NCBI GenBank assembly: GCA_964641415.1
Contig: CAZXMW010000013.1
Location: 9,242 to 73,241, forward strand
Source: JAHECW01 sp964641415
GTDB lineage: Bacteria > Acidobacteriota > Thermoanaerobaculia > Thermoanaerobaculales > Sulfomarinibacteraceae
Direction: 5' to 3'
DNA: 64,000 nt
Under the pieces are notes generated by a model. It ran no database searches. It was not told the origin of the DNA and worked only from the letters and a program-made list of their open reading frames with translations. The translations under genes and the position numbers were made by a program. Positions within the stretch are counted from its first letter, which is position 1. Every line of letters begins with the position of its first letter. Below, in pieces: positions 43,102 to 51,532 of the stretch.

Positions 43102-43542
43102 ATGAAACGGATGAAACCACACGACATCGATCGAGTCGTCGAGGCGGCGTCAGCCGTCCGGACCAACGCCTACGCGCCCTACTCGGGCTATCCCGTTGGA
43201 GCTGCGGTGATGACCCGTGACGGTCGCATCTTCGTCGGCTGCAACGTCGAGAACGCGTCGTACGGCCTCGGCGTCTGCGCCGAGCGCCACGCCGTCGCCG
43301 CCGCGGTGGCGGCCGGCTGCCGCGACATCGTCGGGGTCGCCGTGGTCACGGCGTCGAGCCCGCCGGCTTCGCCGTGCGGTGCGTGCCGGCAGGTGCTCGC
43401 GGAGTTCGGCGACTACCCGGTGGTTCTGGCCGGCGCCGACGGGTCCCGCGAGATGACCTCGGTGAGCGCGCTGCTGCCCGCGGCCTTCGGCCGTGACGCG
43501 TTGCCGCGGGGTGGTCCGGGCGGGGTTTCGGACGAGTCTTGA
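43102..43542 (+). CDS. cdd: Cytidine deaminase
   Basis: Homotetrameric-type cytidine deaminase of 146 aa that converts cytidine or deoxycytidine to uridine for pyrimidine salvage. The substrate loop is RTNAYAPYSGYPVGAAV, the catalytic Glu lies in GVCAERHAVAAAV, and zinc ligands are the Cys of GVCAE and the pair in SPCGACRQVLAEF. The ATG at 43102 follows GAGG by 11 bases; a second in-frame ATG is three codons later. The C terminus (GRDALPRGGPGG) is slightly longer than usual. Confidence 0.92.
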   Translation: MKRMKPHDIDRVVEAASAVRTNAYAPYSGYPVGAAVMTRDGRIFVGCNVENASYGLGVCAERHAVAAAVAAGCRDIVGVAVVTASSPPASPCGACRQVLAEFGDYPVVLAGADGSREMTSVSALLPAAFGRDALPRGGPGGVSDES

Positions 43543-43567
43543 CAGGGGACGGTCGCGCGCCACATAT

Positions 43568-43735
43568 TGAACCTAAGCTCAGCGATTCTGCTGGATGAGA
43601 TGTGCCAAGATCGTGATGCGCTGGTGGTTGCGAAAAACGGAGGCATACCCGTTGGTATGTCGAGTATTTTCGCAACCATCCAGAGCGCAAGAGCTTGGTG
43701 CAGATCGCCAGTGAGAATCGCTGAGCTTAGGTTGA
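43568..43735. mobile_element. Fold-back (single long hairpin) element, MITE-like
   Basis: A perfect 20-bp terminal inverted repeat, AACCTAAGCTCAGCGATTCT, occupies 43570-43589 and 43714-43733. The interior also pairs along its length (GGTGGTTGCGAAAA near 43621-43635 with TTTTCGCAACC near 43670-43680, and a CATACC-CGTT-GGTATG tip), so the whole unit can fold into one long imperfect hairpin. TGA flanks both ends (43568-43570 and 43733-43735) and may be a short target duplication. No protein is encoded. Confidence 0.65.
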
Positions 43736-43801
43736 AAGGGTCCCGAGGGACCGCGGGTGTTCAACGGACCTGACAGCCGCGAGACCCACTGAAAAGGTCC
43801 G

Positions 43802-43897
43802 GGCGGGCACACCCGCCGCAGCGAAATCCCCCCAGGCGGGGGGTTTCGCATTCCTGCAGTCTGGGCGAGCGTGCCTCACGCTCGCCCAGACTGCAGG
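43802..43897. repeat. Three tandem palindromes before the SpoU gene
   Basis: Three hairpins follow each other. The first is GGCGGG-CACA-CCCGCC (43802-43817). The second is GCGAAATCCCCCC-AGGC-GGGGGGTTTCGC (43821-43849). The third is a perfect 21-bp stem beginning CCTGCAGTCTGGGCGAGCGT with a three-base loop (43853-43897). They lie between the fold-back element and the SpoU start at 43913. The middle one may serve as a terminator on either strand, although no clear T-run follows. The role of the perfect stem is unknown. Confidence 0.6.
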
Positions 43898-43912
43898 TGC
43901 TAGATTGAGTCG

Positions 43913-44491
43913 ATGACAACGAAGCACGAGTACGCCGCCCGTCGGCGCGCCGAGCGCCGGGCCCGCCGACTCGCCGAGTACCGGCGCGGGCTCCGGCCGT
44001 TCGCCGTCGCCGCGTGGGAGATCTCGAAGGAGCACAACGTCGGGACGCTGGTCCGCACCGCGCACGCCGCCGCGGCCGCCGAGGTCATCCTGCTCGGCGA
44101 CCGCGAGTGGAACGTCGAGGCGGCGCGCACCGCCGAGAACTACACCGAGATCGTCCAGCTGCCGGCCGAGCCGGACGCGCTGCGCCGCCATCTCGCGCGC
44201 TCGGGCTGGACCCTGGTCGCCGTCGAGCTCGCCGAGGGCTCGGTCAGCCTGTTCGACGCGAGCTACCCGGAGCGCCCGTGCTTCCTGCTCGGCGCCGAGC
44301 TCGGTGGGATTCCGGACGAGCTGATCGCCGATGCCGGCCTCGTCGTCCAGATCCCGCAGTGGGGACTGGTGCCCTGCCTCAACCTGGCGGTGGCGGGGTC
44401 GATCGTGATCTACGACTACCTGGGCAAGCGTCGCCGAGCGGGGCTGCTCGACCGTCCCGACGGCGGCCTGGCCGCGTCCGACGAAGCCTGA
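43913..44491 (+). CDS. SpoU/TrmH-family RNA 2'-O-methyltransferase
   Basis: SPOUT methyltransferase of 192 aa. The three conserved motifs are WEISKEHNVGTLVRTAHA (motif 1, with catalytic-type Arg), CFLLGAELGGIPDELI (motif 2) and IPQWGLVPCLNLAVAGSIVIYDYL (motif 3, SAM-binding knot). It methylates ribose in tRNA or rRNA in the cytoplasm. The exact target nucleotide cannot be told from sequence. The N terminus is short and basic, as in TrmL/TrmH-like members. Confidence 0.85.
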   Translation: MTTKHEYAARRRAERRARRLAEYRRGLRPFAVAAWEISKEHNVGTLVRTAHAAAAAEVILLGDREWNVEAARTAENYTEIVQLPAEPDALRRHLARSGWTLVAVELAEGSVSLFDASYPERPCFLLGAELGGIPDELIADAGLVVQIPQWGLVPCLNLAVAGSIVIYDYLGKRRRAGLLDRPDGGLAASDEA

Positions 44492-44620
44492 TCGGCGCCG
44501 CCCGACCGGGCCCGGTGGAACCGCCGCCGGTGAGCGTGGTCACAGCCGACGGAGTCGGCGCCTCGGGCAGTGGACCTGAGGGTGGAATCGGGCTACAGTA
44601 AGGCGAACAAGGAGGCGATC

Positions 44621-45196
44621 ATGAACATCGACACACGGGTTCTGGCAGGTGCGGTCGTGCTTGTTGTCGCGCTGAGCGTGGTGGCTTGTTCGAGCGGGCC
44701 CAAGGCCGAGGCGCCGCCTCCGGAGCCGCCCCCCGAGGCCGTTTCCGAGCCTGACGACCAGGTCGTCGAGGAGCAGATCGAAGAGCCGGTGACCGAGACC
44801 CTGTCCACCGAGGACGTCACCACCGAGCTGCCCGAGGATCTCGCCATCCTCAATGCCCGCGGCTACCTCGAGGACATCTTCTTCGACACCGACCGCTACG
44901 ACCTGACCCCCGAGGCCCGCGGCATCCTGGCCAAGAACGCCAACTGGATGCTCGAGTTCCCGTCGGTGATGGCTCTCATCGAGGGCCACTGCGACGAGCG
45001 CAACACCCGGGAGTACAACCTCGCCCTCGGCGAACGCCGCGCCAACGCGGCGCGTGACTACCTGATGTCGCTCGGCGTCGACGGTTCCCGCATCCGTACC
45101 ATCTCGTACGGCGAGGAGCGCCCGTTCGCCCTCGGACACACCGAGGAGGCATGGCGGCTCAACCGGCGGACCCACTTCGTGATCACCGCCCGCTGA
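44621..45196 (+). CDS. pal: Peptidoglycan-associated lipoprotein Pal
   Basis: Lipoprotein of 191 aa (lipobox VVAC at about 20-23), with a Pro/Glu-rich linker to about residue 80 and a C-terminal OmpA-like domain. The domain shows IFFDTDRYDLTPEARGILAKNA, IEGHCDERNTREYNLALGERRA and ISYGEERP, the usual Pal peptidoglycan-binding residues (Asp and Arg in the HCDERGT-like motif, here HCDERNT). It anchors the outer membrane to the wall as part of Tol-Pal. tolQRAB are not in the window; cpoB follows 17 bp downstream. Confidence 0.93.
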   Translation: MNIDTRVLAGAVVLVVALSVVACSSGPKAEAPPPEPPPEAVSEPDDQVVEEQIEEPVTETLSTEDVTTELPEDLAILNARGYLEDIFFDTDRYDLTPEARGILAKNANWMLEFPSVMALIEGHCDERNTREYNLALGERRANAARDYLMSLGVDGSRIRTISYGEERPFALGHTEEAWRLNRRTHFVITAR

Positions 45197-45213
45197 GGCT
45201 TGGGGAGGCCAGT

Positions 45214-46053
45214 ATGCGCGTGCGTCAACCGATCCTCGCCGCGGCGCTGCTCGTGCTCGCGGCATGCTCGACGGGCTCCGAGGACATGGCCCTGCTTCAC
45301 CGCGAGATCACCGACGTCCAGCGCGAAATCAAGCAGCTGCGCGCGGACGGGCTGGACCAGCGCGACCTCCAGTCCATGGAGAAGCGGATGCAGGAGATCA
45401 GCGCGCAGTCGTTGCGTTCGAACGCCGATCTCACGGCCGAGGTCAAGCGGCTTCAGGAACAGATCGAGGCGCTGCACGCCAGCCTCGATCTGACGACCCG
45501 GCAGCTGCAGAACATCTCCCAGGAGCTCGCGGCGTCGCGTGCCGATCTCGGGACCGGCGCGGTGCTGCCGCCGGTGACGGCCGGCGACGGGGGCTCCGAC
45601 GAAGGCGCTGGTGACGACGCCGACGCCGGAACCGCCACCACGCCGCCGACACCGGGTTCGACGCCGTCGAGCCCGGAGCAGCTCTACCGCTCCGCCTACG
45701 AGGACTACATGCGGGGCAATTACGACCTCGCCTCGCAGGGGTTTCGCGACTACATGTCGCGCTACCCGGGCACCGAGCTGACCGACAACGCCCTGTACTG
45801 GATCGGTGAGTGCCTGGACGCGCAGGGCGAGCTCGGCCCGGCGCTCGCGGTGTTCAGTCAGGTTCTCAACGACTACCCGACCTCGGACAAGGCGGCGGCC
45901 GCCCAGCTCAAGAAGGGCCTGCTCTTCCTCAAGATGGACGACCAGGCCCAGGGCGTCGTCCACCTTCAGTACGTGGTCTACGAGTACCCCGGCACCCGCG
46001 AGGCCGACCTCGCCCGCGAGCGCCTCAAGTCCCTCGGCCTCACGATCCGGTAA
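45214..46053 (+). CDS. cpoB: CpoB/YbgF-type cell-division coordinator lipoprotein
   Basis: Protein of 279 aa with a lipobox (LVLAAC). An N-terminal coiled coil (about 25-115; LHREITDVQREIKQLRADGLD) trimerises in homologues. A linker of low complexity follows (about 120-155), then tetratricopeptide repeats (about 160-279; LYRSAYEDYMRGNYDLASQGF, ALYWIGECLDAQGELGPALAVF). CpoB links Tol-Pal constriction with peptidoglycan synthesis in the periplasm. Gene order pal-cpoB is conserved in Gram-negative bacteria. Confidence 0.9.
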   Translation: MRVRQPILAAALLVLAACSTGSEDMALLHREITDVQREIKQLRADGLDQRDLQSMEKRMQEISAQSLRSNADLTAEVKRLQEQIEALHASLDLTTRQLQNISQELAASRADLGTGAVLPPVTAGDGGSDEGAGDDADAGTATTPPTPGSTPSSPEQLYRSAYEDYMRGNYDLASQGFRDYMSRYPGTELTDNALYWIGECLDAQGELGPALAVFSQVLNDYPTSDKAAAAQLKKGLLFLKMDDQAQGVVHLQYVVYEYPGTREADLARERLKSLGLTIR

Positions 46054-46084
46054 GCGGCGCGAAGCGCCCGAAAGAGAAACCGAT

Positions 46085-46133
46085 TTCCGGCAGTGCCGAC
46101 GGCTTCGACTGGAAGCCGTCGGCACTGCCGGAA
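46085..46133. repeat. Perfect 22-bp-stem palindrome between cpoB and rpsT
   Basis: A perfect inverted repeat of 22 bp (starting TTCCGGCAGTGCCGACGG) with a five-base loop GACTG begins 31 bp after the cpoB stop. It has no T-run, so it is not a standard terminator. It resembles in form the perfect 21-bp stem at 43853-43897 but has a different sequence. Confidence 0.6.
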
Positions 46134-46139
46134 TCTGCA

Positions 46140-46199
46140 CTGGCACAAAAGCCGATCTTCCGCTAATATATGCGCCCCGATGCCGCATCCGCGGCATCG
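46140..46199 (+). promoter_or_regulatory. Promoter and 5'-UTR hairpin of rpsT
   Basis: A sigma-70-like promoter has CTGGCA at 46140-46145 and TAATAT at 46164-46169 with an 18-base spacer. The predicted transcript begins near 46176 and almost at once contains a perfect 9-bp hairpin, CGATGCCGC-ATCC-GCGGCATCG (46178-46199), 21 bp before the rpsT start. Ribosomal protein leaders often mediate feedback. Here that is inference from position only. Confidence 0.5.
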
Positions 46200-46220
46200 A
46201 ACACTCGAGGAGTGGACGAA

Positions 46221-46508
46221 ATGACGATCAAGGGAACCAAGAAGCAGGCGCGCAAGCGCCACCGCCAGTCACTCGAGCGCCGCATGCGCAACCGTTCGGT
46301 ACGCTCCCGGGTGCGGCGCCAGATGCGGCTCATGCGCACCGCCATCTCCGAGGGCGATGCGGCCCAAGTCGAGAAGCTCTTGCCCGAGACCTTCTCGGTG
46401 ATCGACGTGGGCTGCCGCAAGGGCGTGCTGCACCGCAACTCGGCGGCGCGCTACAAGTCGCGCATGGCCAAGCAGGCCCAGGCGGTGATCGACGGCAAGG
46501 AAGCCTGA
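46221..46508 (+). CDS. rpsT: 30S ribosomal protein S20
   Basis: Protein of 95 aa, strongly basic at the N terminus (TKKQARKRHRQSLERRMRNR), with the S20 helical pattern RSRVRRQMRLMRTAISEGD and the C-terminal segment GVLHRNSAARYKSRMAKQAQ. It binds 16S rRNA as a primary assembly protein. The ATG is preceded by GAGGAG with an eight-base spacer. It is one base from purC, so the two are probably co-transcribed. Confidence 0.96.
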   Translation: MTIKGTKKQARKRHRQSLERRMRNRSVRSRVRRQMRLMRTAISEGDAAQVEKLLPETFSVIDVGCRKGVLHRNSAARYKSRMAKQAQAVIDGKEA

Positions 46509-46509
46509 C

Positions 46510-47418
46510 ATGGATGACGCCCTGCTCACCACGTCGGTCCCCGGGGGGGACCTGGTGAGCCGCGGCAAGGTCCGCGACATCTACGCCCACGACGACACGC
46601 TGATCCTGGTCGCGACGGACCGGATCAGCGCTTTCGACTGTGTGCTGTCGCCGGGCATTCCGGGCCGCGGCGTCATTCTCACTCGGCTGTCCTCGTTCTG
46701 GTTCGACCACTTCTTCGATCTGGTCCCCAACCACCTGCTCGCCACCGAGCTGGCCGACTTCCCCGAGCCCTACCGCGACTGTCCCGAGCTTGCCGGCCGC
46801 AGCGTGCTGGCCCGCCGGCTCGAGCCGATTCCCGTCGAGTGCGTCGCCCGCGGCTACATCACCGGCTCGGGTTGGAAAGAGTACGGCGCGACGGGCGAGG
46901 TGTGCGGCATTGCTCTGCCCGACGGGCTGATCGAGTCCGACCGCCTGCCCGAGCCGATCTTCACCCCGGCGACCAAGGCCACCGAGGGCCACGACGAGAA
47001 CATCAGCTTCGATCGGATGGCCGGTATCATCGGCGGCGATCTCGCCGAGACCCTGCGCCGCCTCACTCTCGAGCTCTACGGCCAGGCCGCCGAGTACGCG
47101 CTCGAGCGCGGCATCATCATCGCCGACACCAAGTTCGAGTTCGGGCTGTCCGCGGACGGTGCGGTGGTCTGGATGGACGAGGCGCTGACCCCCGACTCGT
47201 CGCGCTTCTGGCCGGCCGACAGCTACCGACCCGGAGGCGCCCAACCGTCGTTCGACAAGCAGTTCGTGCGCGACTGGCTGGTCGAAAGCGGTTGGAACAA
47301 AGAGCCGCCGCCGCCGACCCTGCCGGCTCATGTCGTCGAGGGGACCCTCGAGCGCTACACCGAGGCGTTCCGCCTGCTGACCGGCAGCGCGATCGACCTC
47401 GGTGACGTCACAGCCTGA
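46510..47418 (+). CDS. purC: Phosphoribosylaminoimidazole-succinocarboxamide synthase
   Basis: SAICAR synthetase of 302 aa, the longer form seen in many bacteria. Family signatures include VSRGKVRDIYAHDDTLILVATDRISAFDC, LARRLEPIPVECVARGYITGSGWKEY, FTPATKATEGHDENIS and IIIADTKFEFGL...DEALTPDSSRFWPADSY. It joins CAIR and aspartate using ATP in purine synthesis. It lies between rpsT and the EF-G-like gene. Confidence 0.96.
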   Translation: MDDALLTTSVPGGDLVSRGKVRDIYAHDDTLILVATDRISAFDCVLSPGIPGRGVILTRLSSFWFDHFFDLVPNHLLATELADFPEPYRDCPELAGRSVLARRLEPIPVECVARGYITGSGWKEYGATGEVCGIALPDGLIESDRLPEPIFTPATKATEGHDENISFDRMAGIIGGDLAETLRRLTLELYGQAAEYALERGIIIADTKFEFGLSADGAVVWMDEALTPDSSRFWPADSYRPGGAQPSFDKQFVRDWLVESGWNKEPPPPTLPAHVVEGTLERYTEAFRLLTGSAIDLGDVTA

Positions 47419-47448
47419 CATCCCAGTCCGAGGACCGGAGGAGCACCG

Positions 47449-49530
47449 ATGAGCACGACGTTCGCAACAGACGCGATTCGCAACGTGGCCGTGACCGGCC
47501 ACTCCGACACCGGCAAGACCTCGTTGGTCGCCGCCATGCTGTTCAACGGCGGCGCGGTCAACCGGCTGTTGAAGATCGACGACGGCAACACCGTCACCGA
47601 CTTCGACGACGACGAGCACGAGCGCAAGATCACCATCAACACCGCCGTCGCACACGTCGCGCACCGAGACACCAAGATCAACCTGATCGACACGCCCGGA
47701 TACTCGATCTACACCACCGACGCGCTCCAGGGCCTGCGCGTGTCCGACGCCACCCTGCTGCTGATCTCGGCGGTGGCGGGCGTCGAGGTGCAGACCGACA
47801 AGATGTGGAAGGCGGCCGCCGACTTCGAGCTGCCGGTGCTGCTCGGCGTCAATCTCATGGACCGCGACCGCGCATCCTTCGACCGCACCGTCGAGGCGCT
47901 CCAGAAGAAGTACGGCCGCGAGGTCACCCCGGTGCAGGTGCCGATCGGCGAGGAGGGCGGCTTCGAAGGCGTGGTCGACCTGATCTCCGGCGCCGCCTTC
48001 ACCTGGCCCCACGACGAGAGCGGCGCGGCGACCCGGACCGAGGTCCCGGCCGACCTGGCCGACGCCGTGGCGTCGGCCCGCGAGGCGCTCATGGAGATGG
48101 TGGCCGAGCAGGACGAGGCGCTCATGGAGGCCTACCTCGAGGCCGGGGAGCTCGACACCCCGACCTTCGTCAAGGGTCTGAAGAAGGCGGTCGCGTCGCG
48201 CTCGCTGGTGCCCGTTCTCGCGCTGTCCGGCGGCAAGAACATCGCCGTGCAGCCGGTCATGGACGCCCTCGTCGACCTGGTCCCGTCGCCCGACTGGCGG
48301 GCCACCAAGGCGACCGGCGACGAAAACGACGTCGAGCTCGCCGCGACCGAAGACGGCCCCTTCGTGGCCTACGTCTTCAAGACCATCTCCGACCCCTACA
48401 CCGGGCGGATCTCCATCATGCGCGTGTTCTCCGGCGGCGTCGCGTCGGACACCCATGTCGCCAATTCGTCGAATCGCGGCGCCGAGCGGCTCGGCGCGCT
48501 GTCGCTGATCCAGGGCAAGGAGCTCGAGCACGTCGGCCAGGTTGTCCCCGGAGACATCGCCGCCGTGCCGAAGCTCAAGGACACCCACACCGGCGACACC
48601 CTGTGCGAGGCCAAGAAGGACATCCGGATCGACCCGGTGACCATTCCCGAGGCGGCGATCAGCTTCGCCCTCGAGCCGGTCTCCAAGGGTGACGAGGACA
48701 AGCTCGCCCAGGCGCTGGCCAAGATCCGCGACGAGGACCCGACCATCAAGGTCGGTCGCGACCCCCAGACCAAGGAGCTGCTGATCTCGGGCGCCGGTCA
48801 GCTCCACGTCGAGGTCGTCGTCGGCCGCCTCAAGAAGCGCTACGGCGTCGACGTCGTGCTCCACCAGCCCAAGGTGCCGTACCGCGAGACCATCACCGGC
48901 TCGGCCGAGAGCACCACCCGGCACAAAAAGCAGACCGGCGGTTCCGGTCAGTTCGCCGAGTGCAAGATCCTGATGGAGCCCAACCCCGGCGAGGGGTACG
49001 AGTTCATCGACAAGATCTTCGGCGGCTCGATCTCCCAGGGCTACCGTCCGGCGGTCGACAAGGGCATCCAGGAGGCCGCCGAGAAGGGCGTCCTCGCCGG
49101 CTACCCGATGGTCGACTTCAAGATCACCCTGCTCGACGGCAAGGAGCACACGGTCGACTCCTCCGAGATGGCGTTCAAAATCGCCGGCCGCAAGGCGTTC
49201 AAGGACTGCGCCGCGCGCTGCAACCCGACCCTGCTCGAGCCGATCATGCAGATCGAGGCCTTCACTCCCGAGGATGCCATGGGCGACGTCATGGGCGACC
49301 TCAACTCCCGCCGCGGCCGGGTTCAGGGCATGGACTCCGAGGACGGCACGACCACGGTCAAGGCCCAGGTGCCGCTCGCCGAGCTGCTGACCTACGCGCC
49401 GACCCTGCGCTCGATCACCGGCGGCCGCGGCGACTTTCACATGGAGTTCAGCCACTACGCCGAGGTGCCCAAGCAGCTGCAGGAGAAGATCGCCGCCGCG
49501 GCGGCCAAGGAAGAAGAGGACGACGAGTAA
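47449..49530 (+). CDS. Elongation factor G-like GTPase (EF-G2 type)
   Basis: Five-domain translational GTPase of 693 aa. G1 is GHSDTGKTS rather than the canonical GHIDAGKT, G3 is DTPGYS, and G4 is reduced to NLMD, as in the EF-G paralogue group. Domain II (LSGGKNIAVQPVMDALVDLVPSP, VFKTISDPYTGRISIMRVFSG), domain IV (HKKQTGGSGQFAECKILMEP) and domain V (GDLNSRRGRVQGM) are intact. It is likely an auxiliary EF-G (translocation or ribosome recycling under particular conditions) rather than the main fusA, which normally lies in the str operon. It ends with an acidic tail, AKEEEDDE. Confidence 0.88.
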   Translation: MSTTFATDAIRNVAVTGHSDTGKTSLVAAMLFNGGAVNRLLKIDDGNTVTDFDDDEHERKITINTAVAHVAHRDTKINLIDTPGYSIYTTDALQGLRVSDATLLLISAVAGVEVQTDKMWKAAADFELPVLLGVNLMDRDRASFDRTVEALQKKYGREVTPVQVPIGEEGGFEGVVDLISGAAFTWPHDESGAATRTEVPADLADAVASAREALMEMVAEQDEALMEAYLEAGELDTPTFVKGLKKAVASRSLVPVLALSGGKNIAVQPVMDALVDLVPSPDWRATKATGDENDVELAATEDGPFVAYVFKTISDPYTGRISIMRVFSGGVASDTHVANSSNRGAERLGALSLIQGKELEHVGQVVPGDIAAVPKLKDTHTGDTLCEAKKDIRIDPVTIPEAAISFALEPVSKGDEDKLAQALAKIRDEDPTIKVGRDPQTKELLISGAGQLHVEVVVGRLKKRYGVDVVLHQPKVPYRETITGSAESTTRHKKQTGGSGQFAECKILMEPNPGEGYEFIDKIFGGSISQGYRPAVDKGIQEAAEKGVLAGYPMVDFKITLLDGKEHTVDSSEMAFKIAGRKAFKDCAARCNPTLLEPIMQIEAFTPEDAMGDVMGDLNSRRGRVQGMDSEDGTTTVKAQVPLAELLTYAPTLRSITGGRGDFHMEFSHYAEVPKQLQEKIAAAAAKEEEDDE

Positions 49531-49564
49531 CAGCTCGTCCGACGAAGTGCCGCGATACGTTCCC

Positions 49565-49582
49565 GCCCGGCCTCCGCCGGGC
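49565..49582 (+). terminator. Hairpin after the EF-G-like gene
   Basis: A 7-bp perfect GC stem, GCCCGGC-CTCC-GCCGGGC, lies 34 bp after the stop codon. Only a weak T-rich stretch follows, so termination efficiency is uncertain. Confidence 0.5.
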
Positions 49583-49764
49583 CGTTCGCTTTGGAGCTCC
49601 TGAGACGAGACTGACGTGGGAGGAGACTTTGCTCCGCTGAAGCCGGAGCCGACAGAGCAGCACCTTCCATCGAGGTGGATCGCTCACGAAGTCCCCACCT
49701 CTTCTTCACAACTTAACCACATTTATTTCATTACTTAGCTCGTGCCCGGCCCGACCGTTTGGGC

Positions 49765-51486
49765 ATGAGCACACACCCCCTTCGGCCCATCGCAACGACG
49801 GTCTTGATGATCGCCCTCGTCGCCTCTGCGAACCCGGCCGCCGCGGTTCAGACCCGCCCCGGCGGCCGCCGCGTCACCCCCGACCAGCCCTTCGGCACGG
49901 TCTGGGTCGTCGACCGGAGCATGTCGGACCCGACGGTCTGGCAGGCGCTGGTCGATGTCACGACGCCGGACGGCTTCGTGCCCGTCATCCTCCATTCGGG
50001 CGACGACGAGCGGTGGACCGCCAGCCTGGTCCACCTGCTCGAGCTGCTGCCCCAGGGCGACGTGGTGTGGGTGTCCGACCGCGGCACGGTGTTCGACGTC
50101 GACGACGTGGTGACACCCGCCGACCTCGACCGGACACACGACGGCCCGGTGGTCTACTCGGCCGACGAAGGGCTCGACGACGTCGCCGCGCTCATCGCCA
50201 TGCGGACCGGCGGCAGCTTGGTCTTCGAGCGGTCGACAGCGAGCGGTCCGGACATTCTCGTCGGCGTCGAGCGAACCACCCTGGTGCGCCGCTCGGACGT
50301 GTGCCTGCCGACCAGGGACGAGGCGCTCGCGTACGCAGACTCGTTGGCCGATCGGCCGGTGGTCATGATCGTCCGCGCCGGCGGGCTGCTCCCCGAGCAC
50401 GTGCTCTGGGCGGTCCAGCGCGACGCCAAGATCCTCGAGGTCGAGCCGCCGCCATACGACCTCACCGACGCCTGGAGCGAGTTCGTCGCCGTCGAGGAGG
50501 TTGCCCGCCAGGTCCGCACCGGCGTTACCGAGCTGCTCGGCGCCGTGCGTCCCGAAGCGCTGGTGGTCGCCGGCGACTGGTTCCAGCTTCCGTTCCGGTA
50601 TCCCTACGGCATCGGCGCCGCGGGTTCCTCCGCCGGCTATCCCGGGCCCTGCTCGAGCTGCGACAGCGGTCACTGGGAGTTCGCCGCCGATCTCGTCTAC
50701 GCCAACCTCGACAACGACCCGTGGGTCGTCCCCGACGTGCCGGTCGGCCGGTTCATGAGCCCGGTTCGGGATCTCCTCGCCATCCAGATGGTGCTCGGCG
50801 TATGGAACGAGCACGGCGCCTACCCACCCGCCGGAGACGGCGTTTTCCTCGGGCTGCTGGGCACCGAGCAGCCGACCCGGCAGGTTGTGATCGACGCCTG
50901 GAGCTCCGCGTTCGATGACCGCTTGTGGTCGGTGATCGGTCCCGAAGACGTCCAGCCGAACTACCACCTCGACCGCGACGCCTTCTTCACCCTCGCCGAT
51001 CGGGCCGACATCGTCGTGGTTCACGGCCACGGTCACCCCGACTTCGTCAGCCCGAACGGCAGCCTGTTCAACCAGTCGGTTTCCGGGACCGACCTCCTGC
51101 AGCGGTCGACCGAGGCCTCGCCGTCCTTCTGGTTCCTCCACGCCTGCGGCACCGGCAAACCGGACCTCGACGATCTCGACTTCGACGAGACCCTGCTCGT
51201 CGGGCTCCAGAGCCGGCTCGCACACGGTTCCCTGATGGCCGTCGAGAACACCTCGTCGGCGTCCTCCGACCCGTACTGGTGGGGCTCGGTGGTCGAGTCC
51301 GAGATTCCGGTCGGTGAGCTCGTCCGACGTTTCGCCGCAACCGCCGTGGCGGCCTACCGGGACGGCCACGCGGTGGGCGAAGGACTGCCGACGACCGGGG
51401 GCAGCGAACCGAACAAGCACTTCAACAGCCACGCCGTGCTGTCGTGGATCGGCGACCCGCTGACCGTGATTGCGGCAAACGACTGA
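49765..51486 (+). CDS. Secreted peptidase C25-like (gingipain/caspase fold) candidate
   Basis: Starting at the ATG at 49765, the protein has 573 aa with a signal peptide (ATTVLMIALVASANPAAAV). The C-terminal half resembles clan CD cysteine peptidases of the gingipain type. His420/His422 lie in DIVVVHGHGHPDF, and Cys461 lies in FWFLHACGTGKPDLDD, in the correct order and 40 residues apart. The region ends with NSHAVLSWIGDPLTVI, like the YGDPSL close of C25 domains. The N-terminal half has no recognised domain. It would act outside the cytoplasm. The next gene is a winged-helix/FHA regulator 46 bp downstream, which may control it. Confidence 0.65.
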   Translation: MSTHPLRPIATTVLMIALVASANPAAAVQTRPGGRRVTPDQPFGTVWVVDRSMSDPTVWQALVDVTTPDGFVPVILHSGDDERWTASLVHLLELLPQGDVVWVSDRGTVFDVDDVVTPADLDRTHDGPVVYSADEGLDDVAALIAMRTGGSLVFERSTASGPDILVGVERTTLVRRSDVCLPTRDEALAYADSLADRPVVMIVRAGGLLPEHVLWAVQRDAKILEVEPPPYDLTDAWSEFVAVEEVARQVRTGVTELLGAVRPEALVVAGDWFQLPFRYPYGIGAAGSSAGYPGPCSSCDSGHWEFAADLVYANLDNDPWVVPDVPVGRFMSPVRDLLAIQMVLGVWNEHGAYPPAGDGVFLGLLGTEQPTRQVVIDAWSSAFDDRLWSVIGPEDVQPNYHLDRDAFFTLADRADIVVVHGHGHPDFVSPNGSLFNQSVSGTDLLQRSTEASPSFWFLHACGTGKPDLDDLDFDETLLVGLQSRLAHGSLMAVENTSSASSDPYWWGSVVESEIPVGELVRRFAATAVAAYRDGHAVGEGLPTTGGSEPNKHFNSHAVLSWIGDPLTVIAAND

Positions 51487-51532
51487 AGATGTGCTCAGCA
51501 CATCCGGAGGTTTCGGCGTACAATCGGGTGAC

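Noticed and set aside
46330..49455. A 1041-codon open frame on the minus strand
   Set aside because: It lies opposite rpsT, purC and the EF-G-like gene, all unmistakable; it has no domain and is a GC-driven shadow.
47449..49530. EF-G-like gene as the main fusA
   Set aside because: G1 and G4 motifs differ from canonical EF-G and no str-operon genes (rpsL, rpsG, tuf) are adjacent, so an EF-G paralogue is more likely.
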